Shown: positions 39,748 to 48,490 of the stretch, one piece after another
How the letters are laid out: every line of letters begins with the position of its first letter
Position numbering within the stretch: the stretch's first letter is position 1
Assembly: GCF_007995155.1 (NCBI RefSeq)
Contig: NZ_CP042593.1
Coordinates: 1,716,001 to 1,780,000 of the forward strand
Length of the DNA stretch: 64,000 nucleotides
Source of the DNA: Cytobacillus dafuensis
Lineage (GTDB): Bacteria; Bacillota; Bacilli; Bacillales; Cytobacillaceae
Direction of reading: 5' to 3'
The notes under the pieces: generated by a model
What the model was told of the DNA's origin: nothing
Databases searched by the model: none
What the model saw: the letters and a program-made list of their open reading frames with translations, nothing else
Program-made: the position numbers and the translations under genes

Positions 39748-39792
39748 GAACAATCGTCCTTTGATTGTTTCGAAGGCGCTTGCGCTTTTCTA
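39748..39792. repeat. Short palindromic motif AACAATC...GATTGTT
   Basis: GAACAATC-N7-GATTGTT followed by TCGAAGGCGCTTGCGC. Similar strings occur at 5856-5890 (with CGCCTTCGG on the other side) and, decayed, at 37875-37915, so this is a small dispersed element. Confidence 0.5.
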
Positions 39793-39811
39793 AGATGAGG
39801 TGTTGTATGAC

Positions 39812-40441
39812 GTGAAGAATTGGGATCAATTTTTAGCTCCATATAAACAGGCGGTCGAGGAACTAAAGATTAAGTTAAAGGGAATGAGAAAACAATTTGA
39901 ACAAGATGCAACTCATTCTCCAATAGAATTTGTTACTGGAAGGGTCAAGCCGATTGCAAGTATTTTGGATAAGGCAAATCAAAAAGGCATTCCATTAGAT
40001 AAGCTAGTGACCGAGATGCAGGATATTGCAGGTTTACGGATGATGTGCCAGTTCGTGGATGATATTAAAATGGTAGTTGAGTTGCTAAGAAATCGTAATG
40101 ACTTTGAGATTGTAGAAGAAAGAGATTACATTTCTCATAAAAAGGTTAGCGGCTACCGCTCTTATCATGTAGTCATTCGATACCCAGTCCAAACGATAAA
40201 AGGGGAAAAGAAGATTTTAGTAGAAATTCAAATTCGCACTTTAGCGATGAATTTTTGGGCAACAATCGAGCATTCTTTAAATTATAAATATAAAGGACAG
40301 TTCCCTGAAGATATTCAGATGAGACTTCAAAGGGCAGCTGAAGCGGCTTTTAGGCTTGATGAAGAGATGTCACTTATTCGTGGAGAAATCCAGGATGCAC
40401 AGGCCTTCTTTACGAGAAATAAAGAACACCAGCAGGAATAA
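39812..40441 (+). CDS. yjbM: Small alarmone synthetase YjbM (RelQ/SasB type)
   Basis: This single-domain enzyme transfers pyrophosphate from ATP to GTP or GDP, making (p)ppGpp without hydrolase activity. The 209-residue protein shows GRVKPIASILDKA, DIAGLRMMCQF, GYRSYHVVIRYP and EIQIRTLAMNFWATIEHSLNYK (last one shown by ends). The start is uncertain: GAGGTG is at 39797-39802, favouring GTG 39812, while GTG 39800 and TTG 39803 overlap it. It heads a likely operon with nadK and the pseudouridine synthase gene (gaps 41 and 21 bases). Confidence 0.93.
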   Translation: MKNWDQFLAPYKQAVEELKIKLKGMRKQFEQDATHSPIEFVTGRVKPIASILDKANQKGIPLDKLVTEMQDIAGLRMMCQFVDDIKMVVELLRNRNDFEIVEERDYISHKKVSGYRSYHVVIRYPVQTIKGEKKILVEIQIRTLAMNFWATIEHSLNYKYKGQFPEDIQMRLQRAAEAAFRLDEEMSLIRGEIQDAQAFFTRNKEHQQE

Positions 40442-40482
40442 TACATTAATCACAGCAATAATTCAAAAGGAGCTCAAGTACG

Positions 40483-41277
40483 ATGAAATTTGCCATTACC
40501 TCAAAAGGCGATAATAAATCAAATGCACTCATGCATAAAATGAAAACTTATTTATTGGATTTTGATCTTATTTATGATGAAGAGCAGCCTGATATTGTCG
40601 TCTCTATTGGCGGGGATGGTACTTTATTGTACGCCTTTCACCGCTATACTGGTCGTCTGGACAAAACGGCTTTTGTCGGGATTCATACAGGACATCTTGG
40701 GTTTTATGCGGATTGGGTACCAGAAGAAATTGAGAAGCTTGTCATTGCTATCGCCAAGACTCCCTTTCAGGTAAGTGAATACCCCCTGCTTGAGGTTATT
40801 ATTAGATACCAGCATGGAGGTAGAGAAACTAGATATCTAGCTTTGAATGAATCCACTGTAAAAGCAGTAGACGCTACCCTTGTTATGGATGTAGAAATTC
40901 GAAGTCAACATTTTGAACGGTTTAGAGGAGATGGACTTTGCGTTTCAACTCCTTCTGGAAGTACTGCTTATAATAAAGCATTAGGAGGAGCGATTTTGCA
41001 TCCATCCCTATCTGCCATTCAAATTGCTGAAATGGCTTCTATCAATAATAAAGTCTTCCGGACAGTCGGATCTCCGCTCGTTCTTCCAGCTCACCATACT
41101 TGTATGCTTAAGCCGGTGAACCAGCCAGACTTTCAAATTACGATCGATCATCTAACTCTGCTCCATAAGGATGTGAAATCTATTCAATTCCGAGTGGCCG
41201 ATGAAAAAATCCGATTCGCGCGCTTCCGTCCATTTCCATTCTGGAAAAGAGTCCATGACTCATTCGTTGCGGATTAA
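40483..41277 (+). CDS. nadK: NAD kinase
   Basis: NAD kinase makes NADP from NAD and ATP. The 264-residue protein has the GGDGT phosphate loop in [13 protein letters not shown] (about residue 44), the NE pair in LALNEST and the [21 protein letters not shown] segment (ends shown). ATG 40483 follows AAAAGGAGC. The gene is the ppnKA/nadF type found beside yjbM in Bacillus. It would supply NADPH-related pools, including for thioredoxin reduction under Spx control. Confidence 0.95.
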   Translation: MKFAITSKGDNKSNALMHKMKTYLLDFDLIYDEEQPDIVVSIGGDGTLLYAFHRYTGRLDKTAFVGIHTGHLGFYADWVPEEIEKLVIAIAKTPFQVSEYPLLEVIIRYQHGGRETRYLALNESTVKAVDATLVMDVEIRSQHFERFRGDGLCVSTPSGSTAYNKALGGAILHPSLSAIQIAEMASINNKVFRTVGSPLVLPAHHTCMLKPVNQPDFQITIDHLTLLHKDVKSIQFRVADEKIRFARFRPFPFWKRVHDSFVAD

Positions 41278-41298
41278 TGAAAAGGTGAATATGATCGG

Positions 41299-42183
41299 AT
41301 GTCAAGATTTCAATTGAAGTGGAAAATTACCTCCAATGATGAAAATAAACTCATTAAAGACTTTTTGAAAGAAAAGGAAATTTCAAAAACGGCTTTGACG
41401 GATATTAAATTTAAAGGTGGTAGTATTTCCGTAAATGATAAAGAAGAAACGGTAAGATACACTCTAAAACGAGGTGACGTTTTAGTTATTAAGTTCCCTG
41501 AGGAAATGCCGAGTGAAGGAGTAAAAGGCGAGAAAATTCCATTAGATATTTTGTATGAAGATGATTATGTAATCGTTGTGAATAAACAAGCAGGTATGAG
41601 TACGATTCCTTCAAGGGAGCATCCAACGGGCAGCCTAGCAAATGCTCTAATCGGTTATTACGAACAAATTGGGTTAAAGGCTACAACACATATTGTGACA
41701 AGACTTGATCGTGATACGTCTGGAATTGTTCTTGTAGCCAAACATCGTCATGTTCATCATCTTTTAAGTGAGCAGCAAAGACACGGTACAATAAATAGGG
41801 AGTACGAAGCATTAGCTGAGGGCATCATAGTAGCAGATCAAGGTGTAATCGAGCAGCCAATTGCTCGAAAAAGTGACAGTATTATTGAAAGAGAAGTCAG
41901 TCTAACTGGGCAGTATGCTTGTACACGCTTTAAGGTAATTCGCCGTTTGGCTTTATTTACCCATTTAAGATTGAAGCTTGAGACGGGACGTACCCATCAA
42001 ATCCGTGTTCATTTGTCTCATCTAGGGTATCCCTTAATTGGTGACAACCTATATGGGGGAAATGCAGACTTGATTACTCGACAGGCCTTGCATTGCTGTA
42101 TGCTTTCGTTTTATCATCCATTTTTAGAGAAAAATTTATTTTTCAAGCAAGAATTGCCAATTGATATGATGCAATTGCTTTGA
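41299..42183 (+). CDS. RluA-family pseudouridine synthase (YjbO-like)
   Basis: The 294-residue protein has an S4-like N-terminal part and the RluA catalytic motif TRLDRDTSGIVLVAK with the nucleophile aspartate, then GRTHQIRVHLSHLGYPLIGDNLYGG (ends shown). It converts uridine to pseudouridine in rRNA or tRNA; the exact target cannot be read from the sequence. ATG 41299 follows AAAGGTGAA, 21 bases after nadK. B. subtilis yjbO occupies the same place. Confidence 0.9.
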   Translation: MSRFQLKWKITSNDENKLIKDFLKEKEISKTALTDIKFKGGSISVNDKEETVRYTLKRGDVLVIKFPEEMPSEGVKGEKIPLDILYEDDYVIVVNKQAGMSTIPSREHPTGSLANALIGYYEQIGLKATTHIVTRLDRDTSGIVLVAKHRHVHHLLSEQQRHGTINREYEALAEGIIVADQGVIEQPIARKSDSIIEREVSLTGQYACTRFKVIRRLALFTHLRLKLETGRTHQIRVHLSHLGYPLIGDNLYGGNADLITRQALHCCMLSFYHPFLEKNLFFKQELPIDMMQLL

Positions 42184-42189
42184 AACAAA

Positions 42190-42214
42190 CAAAAGCCGGT
42201 CATCCCGGCTTTTC
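42190..42214. terminator. Bidirectional terminator between yjbO-like gene and prpE
   Basis: AAAAGCCGG pairs with CCGGCTTTT around TCATC. Confidence 0.85.
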
Positions 42215-42252
42215 TCTCTTTGTACTCAAATTATTAAGTCACATTGTTTATA

Positions 42253-42987
42253 TTAAAATTTACGAAACTTCTCCTCCACAAACGGCATACTTGATGAAAC
42301 TGATACGAATTCCATCTCAGGATACTTTAGAGCGGTTAATTTATTGCCGAAAACGGCTCCTGTATCGATATTATACGTATTATTAACGATTCGAACTTCC
42401 TTTACAGGAGTATGTCCATATACAATTATTGCATCCCCCCTGTATTGCTTAGCCCAGTCACGACGAACCGGAGAGCCGTCTGGATTTTTTTCTCCAGTTA
42501 TATCCCCATAAAGAACAAAGGTTTTGACTTTCGCAGAGTATTGACCAATATAGTCTTGGCGAATGCCTGCATGGGCAATAACTAGCTTTCCATCATCTAA
42601 AACCTCATAAAGAGACGCATTTTCATATAGTTTCATATAATTTTTACGGATTGTGTGTTTGCTTTTTTCATCCAATGAATCATACTCAGAAGCTGTTGTT
42701 TCTAAGCCATGGGTCAGCTGTACCTTATTCCCTAAAAAGAAACGATAAAGCTTATTGCAATGGTTACCTGGTACGTAATAGGCTAATGATTCTTTGACAA
42801 GCTTACAAACGATTTCAGTTACCTTTAGTGATTGGGGCCCCCGATCCGTTAAATCACCTACATAGGCTAATTTTCTAGTATCTGGATGAATGGGATATCC
42901 CTTTCCCCAATCATAGCCAAGTTGAAGGGTGAGTTCCTGAAATTCATCAAAGCAGCCATGGATATCACCGATAATATCAAGCTTCAT
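42253..42987 (-). CDS. prpE: PrpE, bis(5'-nucleosyl)-tetraphosphatase/protein phosphatase
   Basis: PrpE belongs to the metallophosphoesterase family that cleaves diadenosine tetraphosphate; B. subtilis PrpE is also reported to influence spore germination. The 244-residue protein shows [10 protein letters not shown] (residues 7-16), [17 protein letters not shown] and late HTPVKEV, the ordered metal-ligand motifs. ATG follows AAAGGAGT. It is transcribed against the genes on both sides and is monocistronic. Confidence 0.92.
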   Translation of the reverse strand: MKLDIIGDIHGCFDEFQELTLQLGYDWGKGYPIHPDTRKLAYVGDLTDRGPQSLKVTEIVCKLVKESLAYYVPGNHCNKLYRFFLGNKVQLTHGLETTASEYDSLDEKSKHTIRKNYMKLYENASLYEVLDDGKLVIAHAGIRQDYIGQYSAKVKTFVLYGDITGEKNPDGSPVRRDWAKQYRGDAIIVYGHTPVKEVRIVNNTYNIDTGAVFGNKLTALKYPEMEFVSVSSSMPFVEEKFRKF

Positions 42988-43127
42988 TAAAATACTCCTT
43001 TATTCGTTAATAGAAAATGGAACAAAATTTATGTACTATTGTAAAATTCCCTTGTTCTTCAAGATTCAAGTCAAGGAGTTTGTGCATTTTTTATTATCAT
43101 AACAATTTATAAATGTTTTATCCTAAG

Positions 43128-43350
43128 TTTATCGCAGATTAACGGGCAGTAAGACCCCCACTTCAAGTTTGTGAGAGAATCAAAGAAACCTAAGTGGGGG
43201 TCAACTGCCCGTGAAGGCCCGACGACGGACACGATGTGTCCTAGTCAGGCGAAAGCCACAGGACGTGGCGTTTTGAGCGTGATTGGTTCAACTAACCATT
43301 AGTGGGGGATGAAAGAGAACCCCCGCTGATGGAAGTTTCACTTTATTTAA
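43128..43350 (+). repeat. Hairpin-rich dispersed repeat R1, copy C
   Basis: Best-preserved forward copy: ACGGGCAGT...CCCCCACTT...AAGTGGGGG...ACTGCCCGT form two nested stems, followed by GCCACAGGACGTGGC and AGTGGGGG/CCCCCGCT. It lies in the 470-base gap between divergent prpE and mgtE, which holds nothing else I can support. Confidence 0.9.
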
Positions 43351-43457
43351 TCAGAAGGAACAGATGTTTAGAAAAGAATAATAAAATGGAGCGACAATTA
43401 ATTTAAGATTTGCTAGTATTATGAGGTATTGTACTTGTGAGAGAGGAGGTAATGATG

Positions 43458-44837
43458 ATGGAAGAGGCAGTGAATGAAAAGGATGCCCATCATATGGATA
43501 GGAAATTATTAATCGATTCTTTACAAAATGAAGATATGGAAAAATTTCGAGATGAATTTTTAGATTTACACCCTTATGATCAAGCTTCATTTTTTAAGGA
43601 ATTGGATGAGGAAACACGGGAAAGGATTTATCATTATCTTTCTCCTGAAGAGATGGCAACATTGTTTGAGAATCTAGAAATGGGTGACGATAACTATCAA
43701 GATGTTCTTGCAGAAATGACTCCAAATTATGCAGCTGAAATGATTTCTAAAATGTACGTTGATGATGCAGTTGACGTCTTAAATGAACTTGAAAAAGATC
43801 AGGTTGTCAGCTATTTAACGATCATGGATGAAGAGGCAGCACAGGAAATAAAAGAACTTCTTCACTATGAGGAATATACAGCCGGAAGTATTATGACAAC
43901 AGATTTCATATCGATTTCTGCTAATCAAACGGTCCGATCTGCGATGTATATTCTAAAAAATGAAGCACCAAAAGCAGAAACCATTTATTATATTTATGTT
44001 TTAGATGATGAAAAAAGATTAGCTGGGGTTATTTCGCTAAGAGATTTAATTGTTAATGATGATGATACAATGATTTCAGAAATTACGAATGATCGTATTG
44101 TTTCCGTATCTGTAGGAGATGACCAGGAAGAAGTTGCTAGAAAAATTAAGGATTATAATTTTCTTGCACTGCCAGTTGTTGATTTTCAAAACCATCTTTT
44201 AGGAATTATTACTGTTGATGACGTAATGGATGTCATGGCGGAAGAAGCATCAGATGACTACTCGAAGCTTGCTGCCGTTTCAGACATGGATACGATCGAC
44301 CGCAGTCCTTTATCGGCTGCAAAAAAGCGTCTGCCATGGTTGATAATCTTACTATATCTTGGGATGGGAACAGCAAGCCTTGCTGCGCGATTCGAAGCGA
44401 CATTAGAAAAAGCGGCTATTTTAGGTGCGTTTATTACACTAATTGCTGGCATGGCTGGTAATACTGGTACACAAGCGTTAGCGGTTGTTGTCCGTGGAAT
44501 CGCGACTGGTGATTTAGAAAAAGAAAGCAGACTCAAATTAATTCTTAGGGAAGCTGGTACAGGGCTAATTACAGGGACGATATGTGGAATTCTTGTTACG
44601 ATCACCATTTTTATTTGGAAAGGTAATATATTTCTGGGAATTCTAGTTGGGATTTCGATTTTTTGTACTTTGATTATTGCAACTTTAGCTGGAGCCATTA
44701 TTCCATTAGCTATGCATAAATTCAAAATTGATCCAGCGGTTGCATCGGGTCCATTTATCACAACAATCAATGATATTATCAGTATTTTAATTTACTTTAG
44801 CATCGCAAATTTATTTATGAACTTTTTACCAAAGTAG
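43458..44837 (+). CDS. mgtE: MgtE magnesium transporter
   Basis: MgtE is a Mg2+-gated magnesium channel/transporter. The 459-residue protein has a cytoplasmic N-domain of MgtE repeats, a CBS pair (about residues 135-255, with YTAGSIMTTDFI and LPVVDFQNHLLGIITVDDV), a connecting helix and five membrane spans from about residue 290 to the end, including GNTGTQALAVVVRG in the pore region. Of three consecutive ATGs, 43458 is eight bases from GGAGG and is preferred. No M-box is evident upstream. B. subtilis has no mgtE between prpE and yjbQ. Confidence 0.94.
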   Translation: MEEAVNEKDAHHMDRKLLIDSLQNEDMEKFRDEFLDLHPYDQASFFKELDEETRERIYHYLSPEEMATLFENLEMGDDNYQDVLAEMTPNYAAEMISKMYVDDAVDVLNELEKDQVVSYLTIMDEEAAQEIKELLHYEEYTAGSIMTTDFISISANQTVRSAMYILKNEAPKAETIYYIYVLDDEKRLAGVISLRDLIVNDDDTMISEITNDRIVSVSVGDDQEEVARKIKDYNFLALPVVDFQNHLLGIITVDDVMDVMAEEASDDYSKLAAVSDMDTIDRSPLSAAKKRLPWLIILLYLGMGTASLAARFEATLEKAAILGAFITLIAGMAGNTGTQALAVVVRGIATGDLEKESRLKLILREAGTGLITGTICGILVTITIFIWKGNIFLGILVGISIFCTLIIATLAGAIIPLAMHKFKIDPAVASGPFITTINDIISILIYFSIANLFMNFLPK

Positions 44838-44913
44838 ACTGTCAGGCCCCACTCGCAGACGGCAAGCCGTATTTCTTTCTTGTTGTTAACAATGCTAAAA
44901 AGGGAGGAATTTG

Positions 44914-46776
44914 ATGGAAGAACATGGAGTTTCTGTTGCTTCTCTTGTCATTGTTATTATCATTGCTTTTTTAACACCAATTATATTGTATCGTTTTAAA
45001 CTGAATTTTATCCCTGTTGTTGTGGCTGAAATATTAATGGGTCTAGTAATAGGTAAAAGCGGATTCGATATTGTACATCCAGATATGTGGCTTGAAACCC
45101 TAAGTACATTAGGTTTTATTTTTCTAATGTTTCTAAGTGGCTTAGAAATTGACTTTTCTGCGTTTACCGGCAATAAAAAGCGCGAGATGCTGTCAAGCGG
45201 AAAATTAGAACCGAATTCCTTTTTGGTTTCGTCAATTATTTTTGCAGGCATATTTATTATTTCATTAGGCTTATCTTATTTGTTTGTATGGGCTGGATTT
45301 ATTGACAATGCATTTTTAATGATGTTAATAATATCTACAATATCATTAGGGGTTGTTGTCCCTACTTTAAAAGAAGCTCATCTTATGAAAACCGCCATTG
45401 GTCAAATCATCTTGTTAGTTGCAGTTATCGCCGATCTTGTTACGATGATTTTATTGGCTGTATTTGTTTCATTATATGATAGCGGTGAAGGAAACGTATG
45501 GCTGCTGCTTATCCTTTTTGCAGCAGGAGTGCTTCTCTATTTTATCGGTAGAAGGTTTAAAAATCGTAAATTTATTGAATCTATGCGGGCGGGTACTGTT
45601 CAAATTGGAACAAGAGCCGTATTTACACTTATTATCTTTCTCGTAGCCCTATCTGAATCAGTCGGTGCAGAAAATATTTTAGGTGCTTTTCTAGCAGGTG
45701 TTCTTGTTTCTCTACTAGCACTGAATCAAGAGATGGTCCATAAGCTAGATTCGTTTGGCTACGGTTTTTTTATCCCGATATTCTTTGTTATGGTTGGAGT
45801 AGATTTAAACATTTGGTCCTTATTGAGTGATAAAAAATTATTAATGCTCATTCCGCTTTTACTTATTGGATTACTTTTGTCCAAGTTAATTCCTGTTTAT
45901 TTCCTAAAGAGATGGTATGACATAAAAACCGTTATTGCTTCCGGTTTTTTATTAACCTCTACATTGTCACTCGTTATTGCATCTGCAACAATAGGAGAAA
46001 GATTAGGCGTTATAACAGCTGAAATGAGTGGAACATTAATTCTTGTTGCGGTTATTACGAGTGTTTTTACACCTGTAGTTTTTAAAAAGCTTTTTCCAAG
46101 AGAGGCTAATGCAGAGAAGAAATTGAAGGTAGCTTTTATTGGCGCAAATCAGTTGACGCTGCCTGTTTATCGAGAACTCAACTCAAGCCATTTTGAAGCG
46201 ACTCTATATCATAAAAAACAGGAGAAGTCAGATAAAAATATCGCAGATTCCTTATTCGAAATTATCGAATTAGATAATTATTCTTTCGAAAATCTTGAAG
46301 AGAAGGAATTATATAAATCAGATATCATGGTCATCTCTACTGGTGATGAAGAATTAAATGCAGCGCTAGCAATTGCTTTTAAAGGAAAAGGTGTTGAGCG
46401 TGTCATTTGCCGGCTTGAAAGCCCTGATTTACAGGAAAATATGAAAGAATTTGATATAGAAGTGTTCTCTGTACTACTGTCACAGAAAACATTGCTCAGA
46501 GCATTAATTGAATCCCCAAGCATCATGGACATATTAACCAATCAAGAACATGCTTTGTATGAAATTGAATTATTAAATAATCAATTTCAAGGGATGACTT
46601 TAAGGGAGTTTCCTTTTACAGGGGATGTTATTTTTGTAAGAATTTTCAGAGGTCATGACTCAATTGTTCCTCATGGGGATACAGAGCTTCAAATGAATGA
46701 TAGGCTGATCGTTACTGGTACGAAAGAATATGTTGATGAATTGAAAAGGGAACTTGAGTTTTGTGAAAACTGTTAA
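44914..46776 (+). CDS. yjbQ: CPA2-family cation/proton antiporter YjbQ
   Basis: The 620-residue protein has about 12 membrane spans of the Kef/CPA2 exchanger type (residues 1-390), then a RCK/TrkA-N-like region starting at KLKVAFIGANQ and a TrkA-C domain at the end (GMTLREFPFTGDVIFVRI, ends shown). In the TrkA-N part the usual GxGxxG is reduced to GANQLTLP, so nucleotide binding is doubtful. It should exchange K+ or Na+ for protons. ATG 44914 follows AAGGGAGG. A terminator follows. Confidence 0.88.
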   Translation: MEEHGVSVASLVIVIIIAFLTPIILYRFKLNFIPVVVAEILMGLVIGKSGFDIVHPDMWLETLSTLGFIFLMFLSGLEIDFSAFTGNKKREMLSSGKLEPNSFLVSSIIFAGIFIISLGLSYLFVWAGFIDNAFLMMLIISTISLGVVVPTLKEAHLMKTAIGQIILLVAVIADLVTMILLAVFVSLYDSGEGNVWLLLILFAAGVLLYFIGRRFKNRKFIESMRAGTVQIGTRAVFTLIIFLVALSESVGAENILGAFLAGVLVSLLALNQEMVHKLDSFGYGFFIPIFFVMVGVDLNIWSLLSDKKLLMLIPLLLIGLLLSKLIPVYFLKRWYDIKTVIASGFLLTSTLSLVIASATIGERLGVITAEMSGTLILVAVITSVFTPVVFKKLFPREANAEKKLKVAFIGANQLTLPVYRELNSSHFEATLYHKKQEKSDKNIADSLFEIIELDNYSFENLEEKELYKSDIMVISTGDEELNAALAIAFKGKGVERVICRLESPDLQENMKEFDIEVFSVLLSQKTLLRALIESPSIMDILTNQEHALYEIELLNNQFQGMTLREFPFTGDVIFVRIFRGHDSIVPHGDTELQMNDRLIVTGTKEYVDELKRELEFCENC

Positions 46777-46826
46777 AAAAAGGTCAAATCAGCTATTATC
46801 ATGAGAGCTGGGTTTGACCTTTTTAA
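46776..46826 (+). terminator. yjbQ terminator
   Basis: AAAAAGGTCAAA pairs with TTTGACCTTTTTA, with an inner AGCT/AGCT pair. Confidence 0.85.
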
Positions 46827-46858
46827 ATAACCTCCTTTTCTTTTTTTATGATTTATAG

Positions 46859-46881
46859 TAAAATTAGTACTAGGTACTAAT
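46859..46881 (+). promoter_or_regulatory. FapR operator and −10 box of fabI
   Basis: ATTAGTAC-TAG-GTACTAAT (46863-46881) is a perfect inverted repeat matching the FapR operator. It overlaps a −10 TAAAAT at 46859-46864, so bound FapR would block transcription until malonyl-CoA rises. Confidence 0.9.
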
Positions 46882-46910
46882 AACATGTGATAATTTAGGA
46901 GGCTTTTGAT

Positions 46911-47681
46911 ATGACTCTTTCATTAAAAGGAAAAACTTATGTTGTAATGGGTGTTGCGAATAAAAGAAGTATTGCATGGGGAATTGCGAGATCGCTTCAT
47001 CTTGCTGGTGCACAATTAATTTTTACATATGCAGGCGAGCGTCTGGAGAATAGTGTACGTGAATTAGCTGAATCTCTAGAAGATGCCAATTCACTTGTTT
47101 TGCCATGTGATGTAACATGTGACGAAGATATTAAAAAATGCTTTGCAGAGATTAAAGAGCAGGCTGGAACGATACATGGTCTTGCACATTGTATTGCTTT
47201 TGCTAATAAGGAAGAATTGCAGGGCGATTATATGAATACAACGCGAGATGGCTTTTTACTAGCTCACAATATCAGTTCTTATTCATTAACTGCTGTTGCA
47301 AAGGTAGCAAAGGATTTAATGACAGAGGGTGGAAGCATTGTTACCTTAACATATCTTGGTGGCGAACGTGCAATCAAAAACTATAATGTTATGGGTGTTG
47401 CAAAAGCTTCCCTTGATGCAAGTGTAAAATACTTAGCGAGCGACCTAGGAAAAGAGGGTATCCGTGTCAATTCCATCTCAGCAGGTCCAATTCGCACGCT
47501 TTCTGCAAAAGGAGTTAGTGATTTCAACTCTATCTTAAAGGAAATCGAAGAACGCTCTCCTCTTCGTAGAACAACAACTCCAGAAGAGGTTGGAGATACA
47601 GCTGTTTTCTTATTCAGTGATTTGTCACGTGGTATTACTGGAGAAAATATTCACGTTGATTCAGGATTTCATATTCTTTAA
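46911..47681 (+). CDS. fabI: Enoyl-ACP reductase FabI
   Basis: FabI reduces trans-2-enoyl-ACP with NAD(P)H, the last step of each elongation cycle. The 256-residue SDR-type protein has the Rossmann start VMGVANKRSIAWGIARSL and the catalytic region NYNVMGVAKASLDASVKYLA with the Y-x6-K spacing of FabI. ATG 46911 follows TTAGGAGG. It is monocistronic under the FapR operator, as B. subtilis yjbW/fabI. Confidence 0.96.
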   Translation: MTLSLKGKTYVVMGVANKRSIAWGIARSLHLAGAQLIFTYAGERLENSVRELAESLEDANSLVLPCDVTCDEDIKKCFAEIKEQAGTIHGLAHCIAFANKEELQGDYMNTTRDGFLLAHNISSYSLTAVAKVAKDLMTEGGSIVTLTYLGGERAIKNYNVMGVAKASLDASVKYLASDLGKEGIRVNSISAGPIRTLSAKGVSDFNSILKEIEERSPLRRTTTPEEVGDTAVFLFSDLSRGITGENIHVDSGFHIL

Positions 47682-47697
47682 TTTTGAAGAAATTTTT

Positions 47698-47727
47698 AAG
47701 CCGCTTCCGGATCGTGAAGCGGTTTTT
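47698..47727 (+). terminator. fabI terminator
   Basis: AAGCCGCTTC pairs with GAAGCGG around CGGATCGT and runs into TTTTTG. Confidence 0.88.
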
Positions 47728-47816
47728 GTTTTTAATTTTCTATAGTTGATGGAAACGAATTCCTATGTTCTGCATACATATAGTGTGAACCCATTTGTAT
47801 GTGGAGGTTGAGGAAG

Positions 47817-48386
47817 ATGCTAAAAAAGAAACAAAAAGCTCCCTTATTTTATATTCAACAGCCTGTAATACAATTACCAGTAGGAAATATGCAGGAAATC
47901 TATTCAAGTAAAAGAGCTGAAAACAAATTAACAATGCCCGCCGCTTATTCAATAGAAGAAAATACAAATCTCCCTTCGTCAAAGGAAGAGAGTTTTAGTA
48001 GCGAAATAGAAGTAAGTGAGTTAAAAAAAGCTGAAATGGTGATCAAGGATAGTGAAATGGTTCAGGAAGTGATTGATTCTATTGAAGAAAAAAATATTAA
48101 CTCTTCTTCATTTGAATCTAAGCCTAAGATGAAGCTTACTCCTTCTTTTAAACGACTCAAAAGCTTTAAAGAAATGAATAATTTAGAGCGGATTGATTAT
48201 TTAAAAGAGTTTCCGAAGCAAATGCCGCCTGTTCCTTGTATTTTTGAAACAGAAGAGAATTCTTGGAGAGGAATTTTCGTAGGCAAAAACGATGAAACAA
48301 TAGAAATAAAACTTCTTGATGGGAAAAGTAAATCCATTGAAATTCAAGCATTAAAAGAAATAAGAATGGTAGGGTTTAGAAGATAA
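47817..48386 (+). CDS. cotO: Spore coat protein CotO
   Basis: CotO is a coat morphogenetic protein needed for late outer-coat and crust assembly. The 189-residue protein has a variable, charged middle and the conserved end block MNNLERIDYLKEFPKQMPPVPC and EIKMVG-like EIRMVGFRR. ATG 47817 follows GGAGG by nine bases. It is next to fabI and the coat gene cotZ, as in B. subtilis. Sporulation-specific expression (sigma-K) is expected from the family; I see only a weak CATACATATA box upstream. Confidence 0.85.
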   Translation: MLKKKQKAPLFYIQQPVIQLPVGNMQEIYSSKRAENKLTMPAAYSIEENTNLPSSKEESFSSEIEVSELKKAEMVIKDSEMVQEVIDSIEEKNINSSSFESKPKMKLTPSFKRLKSFKEMNNLERIDYLKEFPKQMPPVPCIFETEENSWRGIFVGKNDETIEIKLLDGKSKSIEIQALKEIRMVGFRR

Positions 48387-48439
48387 TATCCAAAAAATTT
48401 AGCAAATTGGCGGCTATGTAGAATGAACTTCTTTGTTTA

Positions 48440-48478
48440 AAAAAAATGCCAGCCGTATATGAACGACTGGCTTCTTTT
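48440..48478. terminator. Terminator between cotO and cotZ-like gene
   Basis: GCCAGCCG pairs with CGACTGGC; an A-run on the left gives a T-run on the minus strand, so it mainly ends the cotZ-like gene. Confidence 0.8.
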
Positions 48479-48490
48479 ATAGATTCATTT

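Noticed and set aside
43351..43457. M-box riboswitch ahead of mgtE
   Set aside because: The space holds only about 100 AT-rich bases after R1 and I see none of the conserved M-box helices.
44258..44770. 170-codon minus-strand frame
   Set aside because: It is antisense to the membrane part of mgtE, has no ribosome site and shows the low-complexity pattern of a shadow frame.
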